Of a DNA stretch of 64,000 nucleotides, positions 38,595 to 47,090 are shown piece by piece (the first letter of the stretch is position 1; every line of letters starts with the position of its first letter). Position numbers and translations under genes: made by a program. The notes beneath the pieces were generated by a model that ran no database searches, had not been told where the DNA came from, and worked only from the letters and a program-made list of their open reading frames with translations. Source of the DNA: Pedococcus aerophilus (GTDB lineage Bacteria > Actinomycetota > Actinomycetes > Actinomycetales > Dermatophilaceae); NCBI RefSeq assembly GCF_039532215.1, contig NZ_BAAARN010000004.1, positions 36,261 through 100,260 on the forward strand. Direction: 5' to 3'.

Positions 38595-38608
38595 TTGGCA
38601 CGATTGGC
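38595..38608. promoter_or_regulatory. direct repeat TTGGC-N4-TTGGC, possible MocR operator
   Basis: Two TTGGC copies with 9-base phasing lie in the 62-base MocR/yczE divergent region, followed by an A-rich stretch and GGCCACTGG. MocR regulators often bind direct repeats. This is suggestive only. Confidence 0.35.
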
Positions 38609-38633
38609 TATCGAAAAACAGGCCACTGGACGT

Positions 38634-38639
38634 CAGGAT
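38634..38639 (+). promoter_or_regulatory. -10 box (CAGGAT) of the YczE gene, leaderless layout
   Basis: CAGGAT is followed by 7 bases and ATG 38647. Confidence 0.45.
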
Positions 38640-38646
38640 GGGGTCC

Positions 38647-39345
38647 ATGACCCGCACCACCCTCACCCCGATGACGCCGTTGCAGCAGCTGCGGGCCGGC
38701 CGCACCACCCGCCGCCTCGTGCAGCTGCTCGCCGGGCTGACGCTCTACGGCGTCTCGATGGGCATGCTCATCCGTGCCGGCCTCGGCCTGGACCCGTGGG
38801 ACGTGTTCCACTTCGGCATCGCCAGCCACCTGCCGCTCAGCTTCGGCACGGTGACGATCATCGTCGGGGCGGCGGTCCTGCTGCTGTGGATCCCGCTGCG
38901 CCAGATGCCCGGCCTCGGCACCATCGCGAACGTCATCGTCATCGGGCTGGTGACCGACGCGACGCTGTGGCTGCTCGACCGGCCGTCGGCCATGGTGCTG
39001 CGCGTGCTGCTCCTCGGCGGCGGCATCCTGCTCAACGGCCTGGCCGGTGCGCTGTACATCGGGAGCCAGTTCGGCCCCGGTCCGCGCGACGGCCTGATGA
39101 CGGGGCTGGTGCGTCGCACCGGCCGCAGCATCCGGCTGGTCCGCACCTCCATCGAGCTCACCGTGCTGCTCATCGGCTTCGCCCTCGGCGGGGTCGTCGG
39201 CGTCGGGACCGTGCTCTACGCCGTGCTCATCGGCCCGACCGTGCAGCTCTTCCTGCCGCTGTTCACCGTCCCGATCGAGGCCCCGACGCCCCGCCCGACA
39301 GAGGGCGCCGACGCTGCCCCCGCGGACACGATCTCAGGCCTCTAG
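38647..39345 (+). CDS. YczE/YitT-like membrane protein
   Basis: A 232-aa protein with about five membrane helices. The family-typical segments are YGVSMGMLIRAGLGLDPWDVF near residue 40 and GSQFGPGPRDGLMTG near residue 140. These two polar (A/G)GLGxxPWD and GPRDGLM loops recur in YczE proteins. The transported or sensed compound is unknown. Its position divergent from a MocR regulator suggests the regulator controls it. Confidence 0.85.
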   Translation: MTRTTLTPMTPLQQLRAGRTTRRLVQLLAGLTLYGVSMGMLIRAGLGLDPWDVFHFGIASHLPLSFGTVTIIVGAAVLLLWIPLRQMPGLGTIANVIVIGLVTDATLWLLDRPSAMVLRVLLLGGGILLNGLAGALYIGSQFGPGPRDGLMTGLVRRTGRSIRLVRTSIELTVLLIGFALGGVVGVGTVLYAVLIGPTVQLFLPLFTVPIEAPTPRPTEGADAAPADTISGL

Positions 39346-41454
39346 AGCCAGGACGAAGGGGAGGACGCCGGGGGCGCCGGCGCGACGCAGCTCCTGGGCC
39401 GCGACGGTGAGCGTCCAGCGTGACGACGCGAGGTCGTCGACGAGCAGCACCGGACCGGAGAGCCGCGCCAGGGCCTCGCGCTGGGTCGCCGAGGGGGCCA
39501 GGCGCCCCCAGACCCCTGCGAGCCGGAACGCGCTGTTGCCACCGGACTCCCCGGTCGGTCCTCCCTCGACGAGGTCCATCGGCCCGAGCCACTCCAACCG
39601 CCCCATCTCGGCCAGCCCCCGCGCCACCGACTCGACGAGCTGAGGACGGCGCCGGGACGGGATCGACGCGACGGCGACAGGGCGGTCGGACCAACCCCAG
39701 TCACGCAGGATCGGGACGCACGCGCGCAGCAGCTCGGCCGGGGCGGGACCGTCCTCGGCCCGCAGGAGGGTGCGCAGCTGCTGGCCCCACCCGAGGTCGG
39801 TGAGGCGGGCGACGGCGCGGCCCGGCGCCATACCCTCGTCGGGGCCGATCTTGCCCTTGAGGGGCACCCCGAGGCGGTCCATCCCAGACGGCCACTGGGC
39901 CCGCGGCTCGAGCTCGACGCCGGCGCGTTCGAGGCGACCACGGGCGGTCGTCACGGCGGTGTCGGGGATCTCGGTCGGGAACCACACGCCGGCGCACGAG
40001 TCGCAGCGGCCGCACCGCACGGCGGTGTCGTCGTCGAGCGACTCCTGGAGGAATGCCATCCGGCACTCGCCGGTCTTCTCGTAGGACACCATGAGGTCCT
40101 GCTCGCGAACCCTGGCGGCGCTGACCCGTTCGTAGCGCTCGGCGTCGTAGGTCCACGGGACACCCGTCGACATCCACCCGCCGGGCACGCGCTGCACGGC
40201 GCCGTCGACGTCGAGCACCTTGAGCAGCAGCTCGAGGCGGGTGCGACGGATGTCGACGGCGGTCTCGAGGGCAGCAGTGGAGAGCGCCTTCTGCGACCCG
40301 GCCAGCGTGGTCAGCACGGCATCCGCCTGCTCCTGGCGCGGCATCGAGGCCGACGCGAAGTAGGCCCAGATGTCCTTGTCCTCCGGACCGGGCAGCAGCA
40401 GCACGTCGGCGCGCTCGGTGGCACGACCGGCACGACCGACCTGCTGGTAGTAGGCGACCGGCGACGAGGGAGCACCCAGGTGCAGGACGAACCCGAGGTC
40501 GGGCTTGTCGAACCCCATGCCCAGCGCACTGGTCGCGACCAGCGCCTTGACCTGGTTGTCGCGCAGCATCGCCTCGAGGCGCTCGCGGTCGGCCGGGTCG
40601 GTGCGCCCGGTGTAGGCCCGGACCTCGTGACCGGCCTCGCGCAGGGCGACGGCGATGTCCTCGGCGGCCGAGACGGTGAGGGCGTAGACGATGCCGCTGC
40701 CGGGGAGGGTGTCGAGGTGGGCCAGCAGCCAGGCAAGGCGCTGCTCGGGGGAGGTGAGCTTCATGACGCCGAGGCGCAGCGACTCGCGGGCGAGCCCGCC
40801 ACGCAGCGTCATGACGTCGTGGCCGCCGGCTCCGAGCTGCTCGACGACGTCGGTGACCACCCGGGCGTTGGCCGTGGCGGTCGTCGCCAGCACCGGGGTG
40901 TCGGACGGCAGCGTGGTGAGCAGGTCGCGGATGCGGCGGTAGTCGGGGCGGAAGTCGTGCCCCCAGTCGGAGACGCAGTGCGCCTCGTCGACGACGAGCA
41001 GGCCGCAGCGGCGGGCGAGGTCGGGGAGCTGCTCGTCGCGGAACCTCGGGTTGTTGAGGCGCTCGGGGCTGACGAGCAGGACGTCGACCTCGTCGGCAGC
41101 CAGGGCGGCCGAGACCCGGCCCCACTCCTCGGCGTTGGCGGAGTTCATCGTCACCGCGCGGATCCCGGCACGCTCGGCCGCGGCGATCTGGTCGCGCATC
41201 AGGGCCAGCAGCGGGGAGACGATGACGGTCGGCCCGGCCCCCTGCTCACGACGCAGCGCGGTCGAGACGAAGTAGACCGCGGACTTGCCCCAGCCCGTGC
41301 GCTGGACGACGAGGACGCGACGACGGTCCCCGACGAGGGCCTGGACGGCCTCGAACTGCCCGTCCCGGAAGTCGACGTCGTCACGGCCGACGAGCCTGCG
41401 CAGCACCCCCGTGGCGAGGGTGTGCAGGTCGGTGGCCGCAGCGGTCGTCTCCAT
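39334..41454 (-). CDS. RecQ-family ATP-dependent DNA helicase with PRTase-like C-terminus
   Basis: A 706-aa protein. The helicase core covers about residues 20-340: motif I QRTGWGKSA, motif II VVDEAHCVSDWGHDFR, LATTATAN (motif III), and QVGRAGRA (motif VI). A zinc site follows with Cys in GECRM and CGRCDSCAG. Residues about 590-706 resemble a phosphoribosyltransferase of ComF type: VASIPSRRR near the start and VLLVDDLASSRWTLTVAA (PRPP-loop position, LLVDD at about 670). ATG 41454 is chosen since TACGGT lies 7 bases upstream; the frame opens back to 41505. Its 3' end overlaps the convergent YczE gene by 12 bases. The role of the extra domain is unknown. Confidence 0.9.
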   Translation of the reverse strand: METTAAATDLHTLATGVLRRLVGRDDVDFRDGQFEAVQALVGDRRRVLVVQRTGWGKSAVYFVSTALRREQGAGPTVIVSPLLALMRDQIAAAERAGIRAVTMNSANAEEWGRVSAALAADEVDVLLVSPERLNNPRFRDEQLPDLARRCGLLVVDEAHCVSDWGHDFRPDYRRIRDLLTTLPSDTPVLATTATANARVVTDVVEQLGAGGHDVMTLRGGLARESLRLGVMKLTSPEQRLAWLLAHLDTLPGSGIVYALTVSAAEDIAVALREAGHEVRAYTGRTDPADRERLEAMLRDNQVKALVATSALGMGFDKPDLGFVLHLGAPSSPVAYYQQVGRAGRATERADVLLLPGPEDKDIWAYFASASMPRQEQADAVLTTLAGSQKALSTAALETAVDIRRTRLELLLKVLDVDGAVQRVPGGWMSTGVPWTYDAERYERVSAARVREQDLMVSYEKTGECRMAFLQESLDDDTAVRCGRCDSCAGVWFPTEIPDTAVTTARGRLERAGVELEPRAQWPSGMDRLGVPLKGKIGPDEGMAPGRAVARLTDLGWGQQLRTLLRAEDGPAPAELLRACVPILRDWGWSDRPVAVASIPSRRRPQLVESVARGLAEMGRLEWLGPMDLVEGGPTGESGGNSAFRLAGVWGRLAPSATQREALARLSGPVLLVDDLASSRWTLTVAAQELRRAGAPGVLPFVLALEA

Positions 41455-41461
41455 GGTGACC

Positions 41462-41467
41462 ACCGTA
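41462..41467 (-). promoter_or_regulatory. -10 box (TACGGT) of the recQ-like gene, leaderless layout
   Basis: TACGGT on the minus strand ends 7 bases before ATG 41454. Confidence 0.45.
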
Positions 41468-41490
41468 TGCCGCGTGGCCGACACCCCTGA

Positions 41491-41496
41491 CAGGAT
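41491..41496 (+). promoter_or_regulatory. -10 box (CAGGAT) of the hot-dog thioesterase gene, leaderless layout
   Basis: CAGGAT is followed by 7 bases and ATG 41504. It favours this ATG over the in-frame one at 41495, which overlaps the box. Confidence 0.45.
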
Positions 41497-41503
41497 GGGC
41501 GCC

Positions 41504-42043
41504 ATGGTGGACCAGACGACGGGCGGGGCGACGAGCGAGGGGACCGGCGCGCAGCCGGACGCGGCGGGCGACGTGCACGACGGTCCGACCCCCGCGCTGC
41601 CCGACCGCTACTGCGTCAACGTGCCGCTGCGGTGGAGCGACATGGACGCCTACGGCCACGTCAACAACGTGCAGTTCCTGCGGCTGCTCGAGGACGCGCG
41701 CGTCATTGGCTTCGAGGAGTGGTTCGGCCAGGACCGGTCGGTGCTCGCCGAGGGCATCCTCGTCGCGCGTCATGAGATCGAGTACCTCGCCCCGCTGTTG
41801 TTCCGCGTCCCGCCGATCGTCGTGCAGATGTGGGCGACCAAGATCGGTGGCGCAGGCTTCGACCTGGCCTACGAGGTGCGTGACGGCCTCGCGCCGGAGG
41901 ACACCGTCTACGCCCGCGCCGAGACGACCCTGGTCCTCTACGACTTCGCGACGTCCACCCCACGGCGGATGGCCCCGGACCTCAAGGCCCTGCTCGAGGA
42001 GCACGCCGGCGACCCGGTCCCGTTCCGCTGGCGGAGGCGCTGA
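41504..42043 (+). CDS. single hot-dog acyl-CoA thioesterase (4-hydroxybenzoyl-CoA thioesterase type)
   Basis: A 179-aa protein. About 40 disordered Gly/Asp/Pro-rich residues precede a single hot-dog domain. The active-site motif WSDMDAYGHVNNVQFLRLLEDAR contains the Asp-x-Tyr/Asn..His-Val-Asn-Asn signature in which Asp is catalytic. HEIEYLAPLL is the second family motif. The substrate is an acyl- or aryl-CoA. Its stop overlaps the next gene's ATG (TGATG); the pair may match Rv2475c-Rv2474c of M. tuberculosis, which is inference from memory. Confidence 0.9.
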   Translation: MVDQTTGGATSEGTGAQPDAAGDVHDGPTPALPDRYCVNVPLRWSDMDAYGHVNNVQFLRLLEDARVIGFEEWFGQDRSVLAEGILVARHEIEYLAPLLFRVPPIVVQMWATKIGGAGFDLAYEVRDGLAPEDTVYARAETTLVLYDFATSTPRRMAPDLKALLEEHAGDPVPFRWRRR

Positions 42044-42666
42044 TGGAGCTGCGCTTCCCCGACGCGCAGGGACTCGACGACCTGCGCACCTACGTCGCCC
42101 GGGCCAAGGCCGCGGACGACGACGGCGCCATCCGCCTCCAGGCCCTCGGCACCACACTGGCCGCGTACGTCGGGGTGCTCCCCGGCAGCGGCCTGATGGG
42201 TGAGGGTGCCGTGATCGGCCTGCGCACCATGCCGCTGGCCGAGCCCGCGCAGGTGGACACCACGGTGTCCCTGGCGTCGGTCACCGACCGCCTGGCCCGC
42301 GAGGGTGGCGCGACCCTGTCACTGCCGCCCACCACCGTCAGCGTCGGCTGGGCCGCCATGGCACCCCCGCGCTCCGGCTGGGAGCGGGTCGGCGCGATCA
42401 CCGCGGAGGACGTGTATGCCGTGGCCCGCGAGGGCATCGCGGAGGTCGCCTCAGGTGCCCCGGCCGACGCCGGCGGCCAGGCGGTGACGGCACTGCGTCG
42501 GCACGTCTGGGGACGGTCCACCACGACGAACCCGCCGGTGCCTGCGGGCGGTGCCTTCGCGGCGTACGCCCTCGGCTTCGCCGCCCCCGGCACGGACGTG
42601 ACGGTGTGGACGCACGGTCGCTGGACGCGCTTGTCGACCCCTGCCGGGCACGTCCTCATCCGCTGA
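42043..42666 (+). CDS. conserved hypothetical protein
   Basis: A 207-aa soluble protein without recognisable catalytic motif. It is alternating alpha/beta, Ala/Gly/Thr-rich, with no signal peptide or membrane helix. It is coupled to the thioesterase by a one-base overlap, which suggests a shared process. Conserved segments such as GEGAVIGLRTMPLA and WTRLSTPAGHVLIR give no clue that I can name. Confidence 0.75.
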   Translation: MELRFPDAQGLDDLRTYVARAKAADDDGAIRLQALGTTLAAYVGVLPGSGLMGEGAVIGLRTMPLAEPAQVDTTVSLASVTDRLAREGGATLSLPPTTVSVGWAAMAPPRSGWERVGAITAEDVYAVAREGIAEVASGAPADAGGQAVTALRRHVWGRSTTTNPPVPAGGAFAAYALGFAAPGTDVTVWTHGRWTRLSTPAGHVLIR

Positions 42667-42738
42667 GCGACAGCCCCACTGGGCAACTCGCCCGGAGGCC
42701 GCACCAGCGTCCAACCCGGCGTCACACCCTGAGCGAGG

Positions 42739-43017
42739 TCAGTGCGCCCAGGGCGGTGGCGGCCACGCGGCGGAGGGCTCCCGGGTGCCCCCGGAGCCGA
42801 ACCTGGCCCAGGAGCTGCGCCGGGCGCGGAGCCGGGCCACGAGCTGGCGCTGTCGGCGGAGCAGTGGCGCGACGTCAGGGTTGACCGAGAGCGCACCGTC
42901 GACCGTGACCAGCAGCGGCGCCCGCTGCAGCTCGGTCCTGACCACGGCGAGCTCGGCCATCAGCTCACGCACCGACATCGCCGCGGTGTCGTGTCCCCCC
43001 GATACCTGCTCGACCAT
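42739..43017 (-). CDS. small hypothetical protein
   Basis: A 92-aa protein: an acidic helix (VRELMAELAVVRTELQRAP), a short beta hairpin region, an Arg-rich helix (LRRQRQLVARLRARRSSW) and a Pro/Trp end. ATG 43017 has GAGGTGG 9-10 bases upstream. It lies between the convergent hypothetical at 42043 and ppk2. I recognise no family. The codon pattern fits a real gene, but it is short. Confidence 0.5.
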   Translation of the reverse strand: MVEQVSGGHDTAAMSVRELMAELAVVRTELQRAPLLVTVDGALSVNPDVAPLLRRQRQLVARLRARRSSWARFGSGGTREPSAAWPPPPWAH

Positions 43018-43148
43018 GAGCCCACCCACCTCACGCGCGGGCCCGACGGTCCCTGCGGGGCCCTGTCCCCATGCTAGGACGGCATCGGCGCAGGTCAAGG
43101 GCCGCAGGGACGGTGAACCGCCCTCGACCGGCCACCGACACCACCTCG

Positions 43149-44168
43149 TCACAGGGTCGGGAACAACCGGGCGCCCGAGCCATCCGCCTCGGCCATGACG
43201 GAGGCCCGGCCGACCAGCAGCGGATCGGGCCGGCCGACCACCGTGTCGTCCTTGCTGGGGTAGTCCAGGCCGGCGAGGAGCACCCGCATCGCCTCGAGCC
43301 GCGCCCGCTTCTTGTCGTTGCTGTTGACCACCGTCCACGGGCTGTCGGCGGTGTCGGTGTAGAAGAACATCGCCTCCTTGGCCTCGGTGTAGGCGTCCCA
43401 CTTGTCGAGGCTCGCGAGGTCGGTGGGGGACAGCTTCCACTGGCGGACCGGGTCGGTGCGGCGGGCCTGGAAGCGCCGGGCCTGCTCGTCCTGGCTGACC
43501 GAGAACCAGAGCTTGACGAGGTGGATCCCCGAGTCCACGAGCATCCGCTCGAAGTCGGGGCACTGCCGCATGAAGGACAGGTACTGCACCGGGCTGCAGT
43601 ACCCCATGACGCGCTCGACGCCCGCACGGTTGTACCAGGAGCGGTCCATGAGGACGATCTCGCCGCCGCTGGGCAGGTGCGCGATGTACCGCTGGAAGTA
43701 CCACTGGGTCGTCTCGACCTCGGTCGGCTTCTCCAGGGCGACGATCCGCGCGCCGCGAGGGTTGAGGTGCTCGGTGAAGCGCTTGATCGCGCCGCCCTTG
43801 CCCGCGGCGTCGCGGCCCTCGAAGAGCACGAGGACCCGTGCACCGGACTCCTTGACCCCGAGCTGAAGCTTGAGCAGCTCGACCTGCAGGGCGCGCTTGG
43901 TGCGTTCGTACTCCTGTCGCCCCATCTTCGTGTCGTAGGGGTACCCGGTGTGCCACGAGGCGGCTGTGTCGAAGGTTGCCCCCGGCGGAGGATCGGCGCC
44001 GGGCGAGCCGACCTCGGGACCGCCCCCGTCACTGTCCCCGTCACTGCCCTCGTCGTCCCCGAGCAGCTCCTCGAGCTCATCGACCTCCTGGGCGTAGTCG
44101 ACGACGACCGACCTTCGCTGGGCCGGACGGGCCGGACGGGCCGGACGGGCCGGGTCATCGGGTGCCAT
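43149..44168 (-). CDS. ppk2: polyphosphate kinase 2
   Basis: A 339-aa PPK2-family kinase that moves phosphate between polyphosphate and nucleoside di- or monophosphates. The P-loop is FEGRDAAGKGG (about 116-126), Walker B is VLMDRSWYNRAGVE, and the lid is QARRTDPVRQWKLSPTD. The first 75 residues are a non-catalytic extension: a Pro-Ala-Arg tandem repeat (residues 6-16) followed by an acidic Asp/Gly-rich run. AGGAGG precedes ATG 44168. It may make GTP/ATP from polyphosphate or store energy; direction and acceptor are not readable. Confidence 0.93.
   Translation of the reverse strand: MAPDDPARPARPARPAQRRSVVVDYAQEVDELEELLGDDEGSDGDSDGGGPEVGSPGADPPPGATFDTAASWHTGYPYDTKMGRQEYERTKRALQVELLKLQLGVKESGARVLVLFEGRDAAGKGGAIKRFTEHLNPRGARIVALEKPTEVETTQWYFQRYIAHLPSGGEIVLMDRSWYNRAGVERVMGYCSPVQYLSFMRQCPDFERMLVDSGIHLVKLWFSVSQDEQARRFQARRTDPVRQWKLSPTDLASLDKWDAYTEAKEAMFFYTDTADSPWTVVNSNDKKRARLEAMRVLLAGLDYPSKDDTVVGRPDPLLVGRASVMAEADGSGARLFPTL
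44121..44157 (-). repeat. 9-base tandem repeat in ppk2 (Pro-Ala-Arg units)
   Basis: GGCCGGACG repeats three times and partly a fourth. It encodes PAR-PAR-PA at the N-terminus of PPK2. The period of 9 keeps the reading frame if copy number changes. Confidence 0.8.
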
Positions 44169-44254
44169 GGGTCCTCCTGGTGGTCGGGACGCGTTCGCGC
44201 CCTGACCACCGTCGCCGTCCGGTCGCGCCGGCGGCAGGGCCCAACGTCCTGCGG

Positions 44255-45697
44255 TCAGGACCTGATCCGGCGCCCCGCCGGCACCACGAGGGCGGACACG
44301 ACGCACAGGCCCAACCACATCGTCACGAACACCGGGACGTCCTGGCCCGCGACCGTGTGCAGGGCGGCGAACACGGCACCTGCGGCCGCGATGCCGAGCA
44401 CCGAGCCCAGCACGTCCGACAGCTGGAGCGAGGACGACGTGGAGCCGTGGTCGGCGGCCTCGGTGAGCGTCAGGGACAGCACCGACAGGCTGGCGGTGCC
44501 GAGCCCCATACCGGTGCCGCAGGCCACCAGCGCGAGGGCGATGAGGTAGGGGTTCCAGCCGAAGTGGGTGATGGCCACGACGCCGACCAGTCCGGCGGTG
44601 AGCAGCGCCCCACCCACCGAGACGAGCTGGTCGCGGCGACCCGCCCACCGGTCGCGACCCTGGATCCACGACCCCGTCGACCAGCCGAGCGAGCCGACCG
44701 CGAGAACCGCGCCGGCGGCGCCGAGGGACAGTCCTCGCTCGTTGACGAGCATCAGCGGGATGTAGGTGATGGTGCCGAAGAACGAGCAGGTGAGCAGGAA
44801 GCGCGCGACCATCACCGACGGCAGGCCGCGACGCATGACCCACGTGCCGGAGGGCAGGAGCAGGGGAGCAGTCGCCGCGAGTCCGGCAGCACCGACGAGG
44901 GCCACCACGGTCTTGGTGGACCAGGCGAACTCGAGCTCGTGGGTGCCCCACTGCAGCGCCCCGGCGGACGCCGCGATGAGCAGGCCCAACCATGCCGCCC
45001 GGACGTGCTGGCGGTGGTCGCGGCTCGAGGCGTCGACCCCCTCGTCGGCAGCCGCGATCTGCCCGCTGCGGGCCAGCACGGCGATCAGTGCGACGACGAC
45101 CGGGGCCACGACGAGCCAGAACACCCAGCGCCACGAGAACGTCGTGGTCACCCAGGCCGCGATCGGCGGACCGAGCAGCGACGGCAGCACCCATGCCGCC
45201 GAGATGACGCTGAACACCTTGGGGCGCAACGACTCCGGGTAGGCACGACCGATCACGACGTAGCCCGCGACGATGATCAGCCCGGCGCCGAGGCCGGCCA
45301 CACCACGACCCACGAGGAACAGCCCGAACGCGCTGGACGAACCGCACAGGGCGCAGCCCGCGCCGAACAGCAGCTGTCCCGCGTACAGCGAGGGCAGGGG
45401 ACCGGACCGCTCGGCCCACACCCCGGCCAGCACGATGCCGAGCAGCTGGGTGGTGAGCATCACCGAGAACGCCAGGCCGTAGGACCGCACCGCGTCGAGC
45501 TCGCGGGCCGCATCGGGCATCGCGGTCGAGACGGCCATGCCCTCGAAGGCGATGACGGTGATGAGGGCGACCAGTGCCAGCGACAGCAGCGCGTAGCTGG
45601 ACGAGAAGACACCTTCGCGCGACGGCGCCACCCCCGTGGGTGGGCTGCCGGCGGTGTCCACCTGCTCCGGTGCAGGGGGCGGCGTGGGCGAGCTCAC
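44255..45697 (-). CDS. major facilitator superfamily transporter
   Basis: A 480-aa MFS protein with about 14 hydrophobic segments, as in the DHA2 drug-exporter branch. Motifs include FEGMAVSTAMPDAARELD in helix 1, GVWAERSGP in the loop 2-3 position (motif A variant), and VGRGVAGLGAGLIIVAGYVVIGRAYP as motif B. The substrate is unknown. The GTG start at 45697 lies 7 bases after TAGCGT. There is no adjacent TetR or MarR gene that would suggest a specific drug. Confidence 0.88.
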   Translation of the reverse strand: MSSPTPPPAPEQVDTAGSPPTGVAPSREGVFSSSYALLSLALVALITVIAFEGMAVSTAMPDAARELDAVRSYGLAFSVMLTTQLLGIVLAGVWAERSGPLPSLYAGQLLFGAGCALCGSSSAFGLFLVGRGVAGLGAGLIIVAGYVVIGRAYPESLRPKVFSVISAAWVLPSLLGPPIAAWVTTTFSWRWVFWLVVAPVVVALIAVLARSGQIAAADEGVDASSRDHRQHVRAAWLGLLIAASAGALQWGTHELEFAWSTKTVVALVGAAGLAATAPLLLPSGTWVMRRGLPSVMVARFLLTCSFFGTITYIPLMLVNERGLSLGAAGAVLAVGSLGWSTGSWIQGRDRWAGRRDQLVSVGGALLTAGLVGVVAITHFGWNPYLIALALVACGTGMGLGTASLSVLSLTLTEAADHGSTSSSLQLSDVLGSVLGIAAAGAVFAALHTVAGQDVPVFVTMWLGLCVVSALVVPAGRRIRS

Positions 45698-45704
45698 CGA
45701 CCCA

Positions 45705-45710
45705 ACGCTA
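45705..45710 (-). promoter_or_regulatory. -10 box (TAGCGT) of the MFS gene, leaderless layout
   Basis: TAGCGT on the minus strand is 7 bases before GTG 45697. Confidence 0.5.
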
Positions 45711-45754
45711 CGCCGCGGGGAACGGCCGTCGTCGATGCACCCAGTGACGGCAGG

Positions 45755-46234
45755 TCAGGACCCCATGGCCGAGAGCCACTGGGCGGCGCCGTGGATCTGA
45801 GCGGTGGCAGCCCAGCCCCGGGCCCCACCTTGCGCGGCTCCAGCTGCCGCGGCCCGGACGTAGTCGAGCTTCGACGGCTTGTTGGACGACTCCTCGAAGA
45901 CCCGGAGGCTGAGGGGCAGGACCTTGTCCACCGCGACGGCGGCCGCGGCGTCCTTGTCGTCAGCCAGGTTGGAGAACATCACCCCGATCATCCACTTGCG
46001 GTTCATGACGTCGGGGTCGAGGAACTCCAGCAGTGCCCCATCGCCGTAGCGCTCGCGGACCGCGTTGTCGACGCACTCGAACCAGGCGGGGTGGAGGCGG
46101 CGCAGCACCTTCTCCACCTGTGGTTTGTCGAGGTGCTCGAGGATCGGGTCGAACTGGTGGTCCCAGCAGGTCACGGCCACGCAGGCCGAGTCGCTCACGG
46201 TGAGCCCGTAGATCGGTACCCACGCGTCCCTCAT
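45755..46234 (-). CDS. hypothetical protein
   Basis: A 159-aa protein that I do not recognise. The N-terminal half is folded (WVPIYGLTVSDSACVAVTCWDHQFD), with two Cys and two His. The middle is helical and charged, and the end is Ala/Gly-rich. No signal peptide is visible. It is 36 bases downstream of the glycerophosphodiesterase in the same direction, so probably co-transcribed. Confidence 0.7.
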   Translation of the reverse strand: MRDAWVPIYGLTVSDSACVAVTCWDHQFDPILEHLDKPQVEKVLRRLHPAWFECVDNAVRERYGDGALLEFLDPDVMNRKWMIGVMFSNLADDKDAAAAVAVDKVLPLSLRVFEESSNKPSKLDYVRAAAAGAAQGGARGWAATAQIHGAAQWLSAMGS

Positions 46235-46270
46235 GGGGACCTTGACCTCGACGTAGGACGCGGTCTCGCG

Positions 46271-47062
46271 TCAGGACAGGGGTGCGCCGCGATCTGCCAG
46301 GACCTCGGCAAGGGTGTCGATGCGGTCGGAGACGATGCCGTCCACCCCGAGGTCGAACAACCGGTGCATCTCGACGGCGTCGTCGATGGTCCAGACGTGC
46401 AGGTGCTTGCCCATGGAGTGGAGGCGTTCGACCAGCCCGGGGGTGACGAGGTCGAGCCGTCGACCACCCACGACATGACCCGTCGGGACCTGCAGGACCG
46501 GTGCGGGAGAACGCATCCAGTCCGCGACGAAGGCCGGCGTGAGGCGCAGGGCGGCCACCTCGGAGGGCCCGGCCGCGGTTGCCACCGCCGGCCCGAGCAG
46601 GGCGCGCACCGCGCGCAGGCGACTGCGCGAGAAGGAGCCGATGCAGACCCGGTCCTGGGCGCGGTGCGCCCGAACGACCGCCGCCAGCGGCTCGATCGCC
46701 CCCTGCGCCTTGACGTCGATGTTGACGCGGACGTCGGGGAGCTCCTCGAGCAGCTCGGACAGGAGCGGGATCGGCTCGGTGCCGTTCACGCGGGCGGTGC
46801 GCACCGCGGCATACGGGAGGTCCGCGACGGCACCCCGGGCATCGGTGACGCGGTCGAGGACGTGGTCGTGGAACGCCAGCAGCCGGCCGTCGCGGGTGGC
46901 GTGGACGTCGGTCTCGAGGTAGCGGTAGCCGAGGTCGACGGCGTGCCGGAACGCCGACAGCGTGTTCTCGAGGTGGAGGTTCGCCTCGACCTTGGCGCCG
47001 CCGCGGTGGGCCAACCCGATCGGGGTCGGCGTGTCGAAGTAGGCGAAGTCGGACGCTCTCAC
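46271..47062 (-). CDS. glycerophosphodiester phosphodiesterase family protein
   Basis: A 263-aa cytosolic TIM-barrel GDPD. The active-site residues are in order: AHRGG, ENTLSAFRHAVDLG, and LETDVHATRDG followed by HDHVLDRVTD (the HD metal/acid motif). VNIDVKAQG supplies another Glu/Asp ligand position, with Asp and Lys. A GHVVGG...VWTID motif near the end matches the family. It cleaves glycerophosphodiesters to glycerol-3-phosphate and an alcohol. No signal peptide, so not the periplasmic GlpQ. GTG 47062 is the likely start. Confidence 0.88.
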   Translation of the reverse strand: MRASDFAYFDTPTPIGLAHRGGAKVEANLHLENTLSAFRHAVDLGYRYLETDVHATRDGRLLAFHDHVLDRVTDARGAVADLPYAAVRTARVNGTEPIPLLSELLEELPDVRVNIDVKAQGAIEPLAAVVRAHRAQDRVCIGSFSRSRLRAVRALLGPAVATAAGPSEVAALRLTPAFVADWMRSPAPVLQVPTGHVVGGRRLDLVTPGLVERLHSMGKHLHVWTIDDAVEMHRLFDLGVDGIVSDRIDTLAEVLADRGAPLS

Positions 47063-47090
47063 CCGTCCAGTCTTCCTGTTCTTCGCGCAG

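Noticed and set aside
44121-44157. Short tandem repeats considered as a CRISPR array
   Set aside because: The units are contiguous 9-mers without spacers and lie inside the ppk2 reading frame. No cas genes are present.
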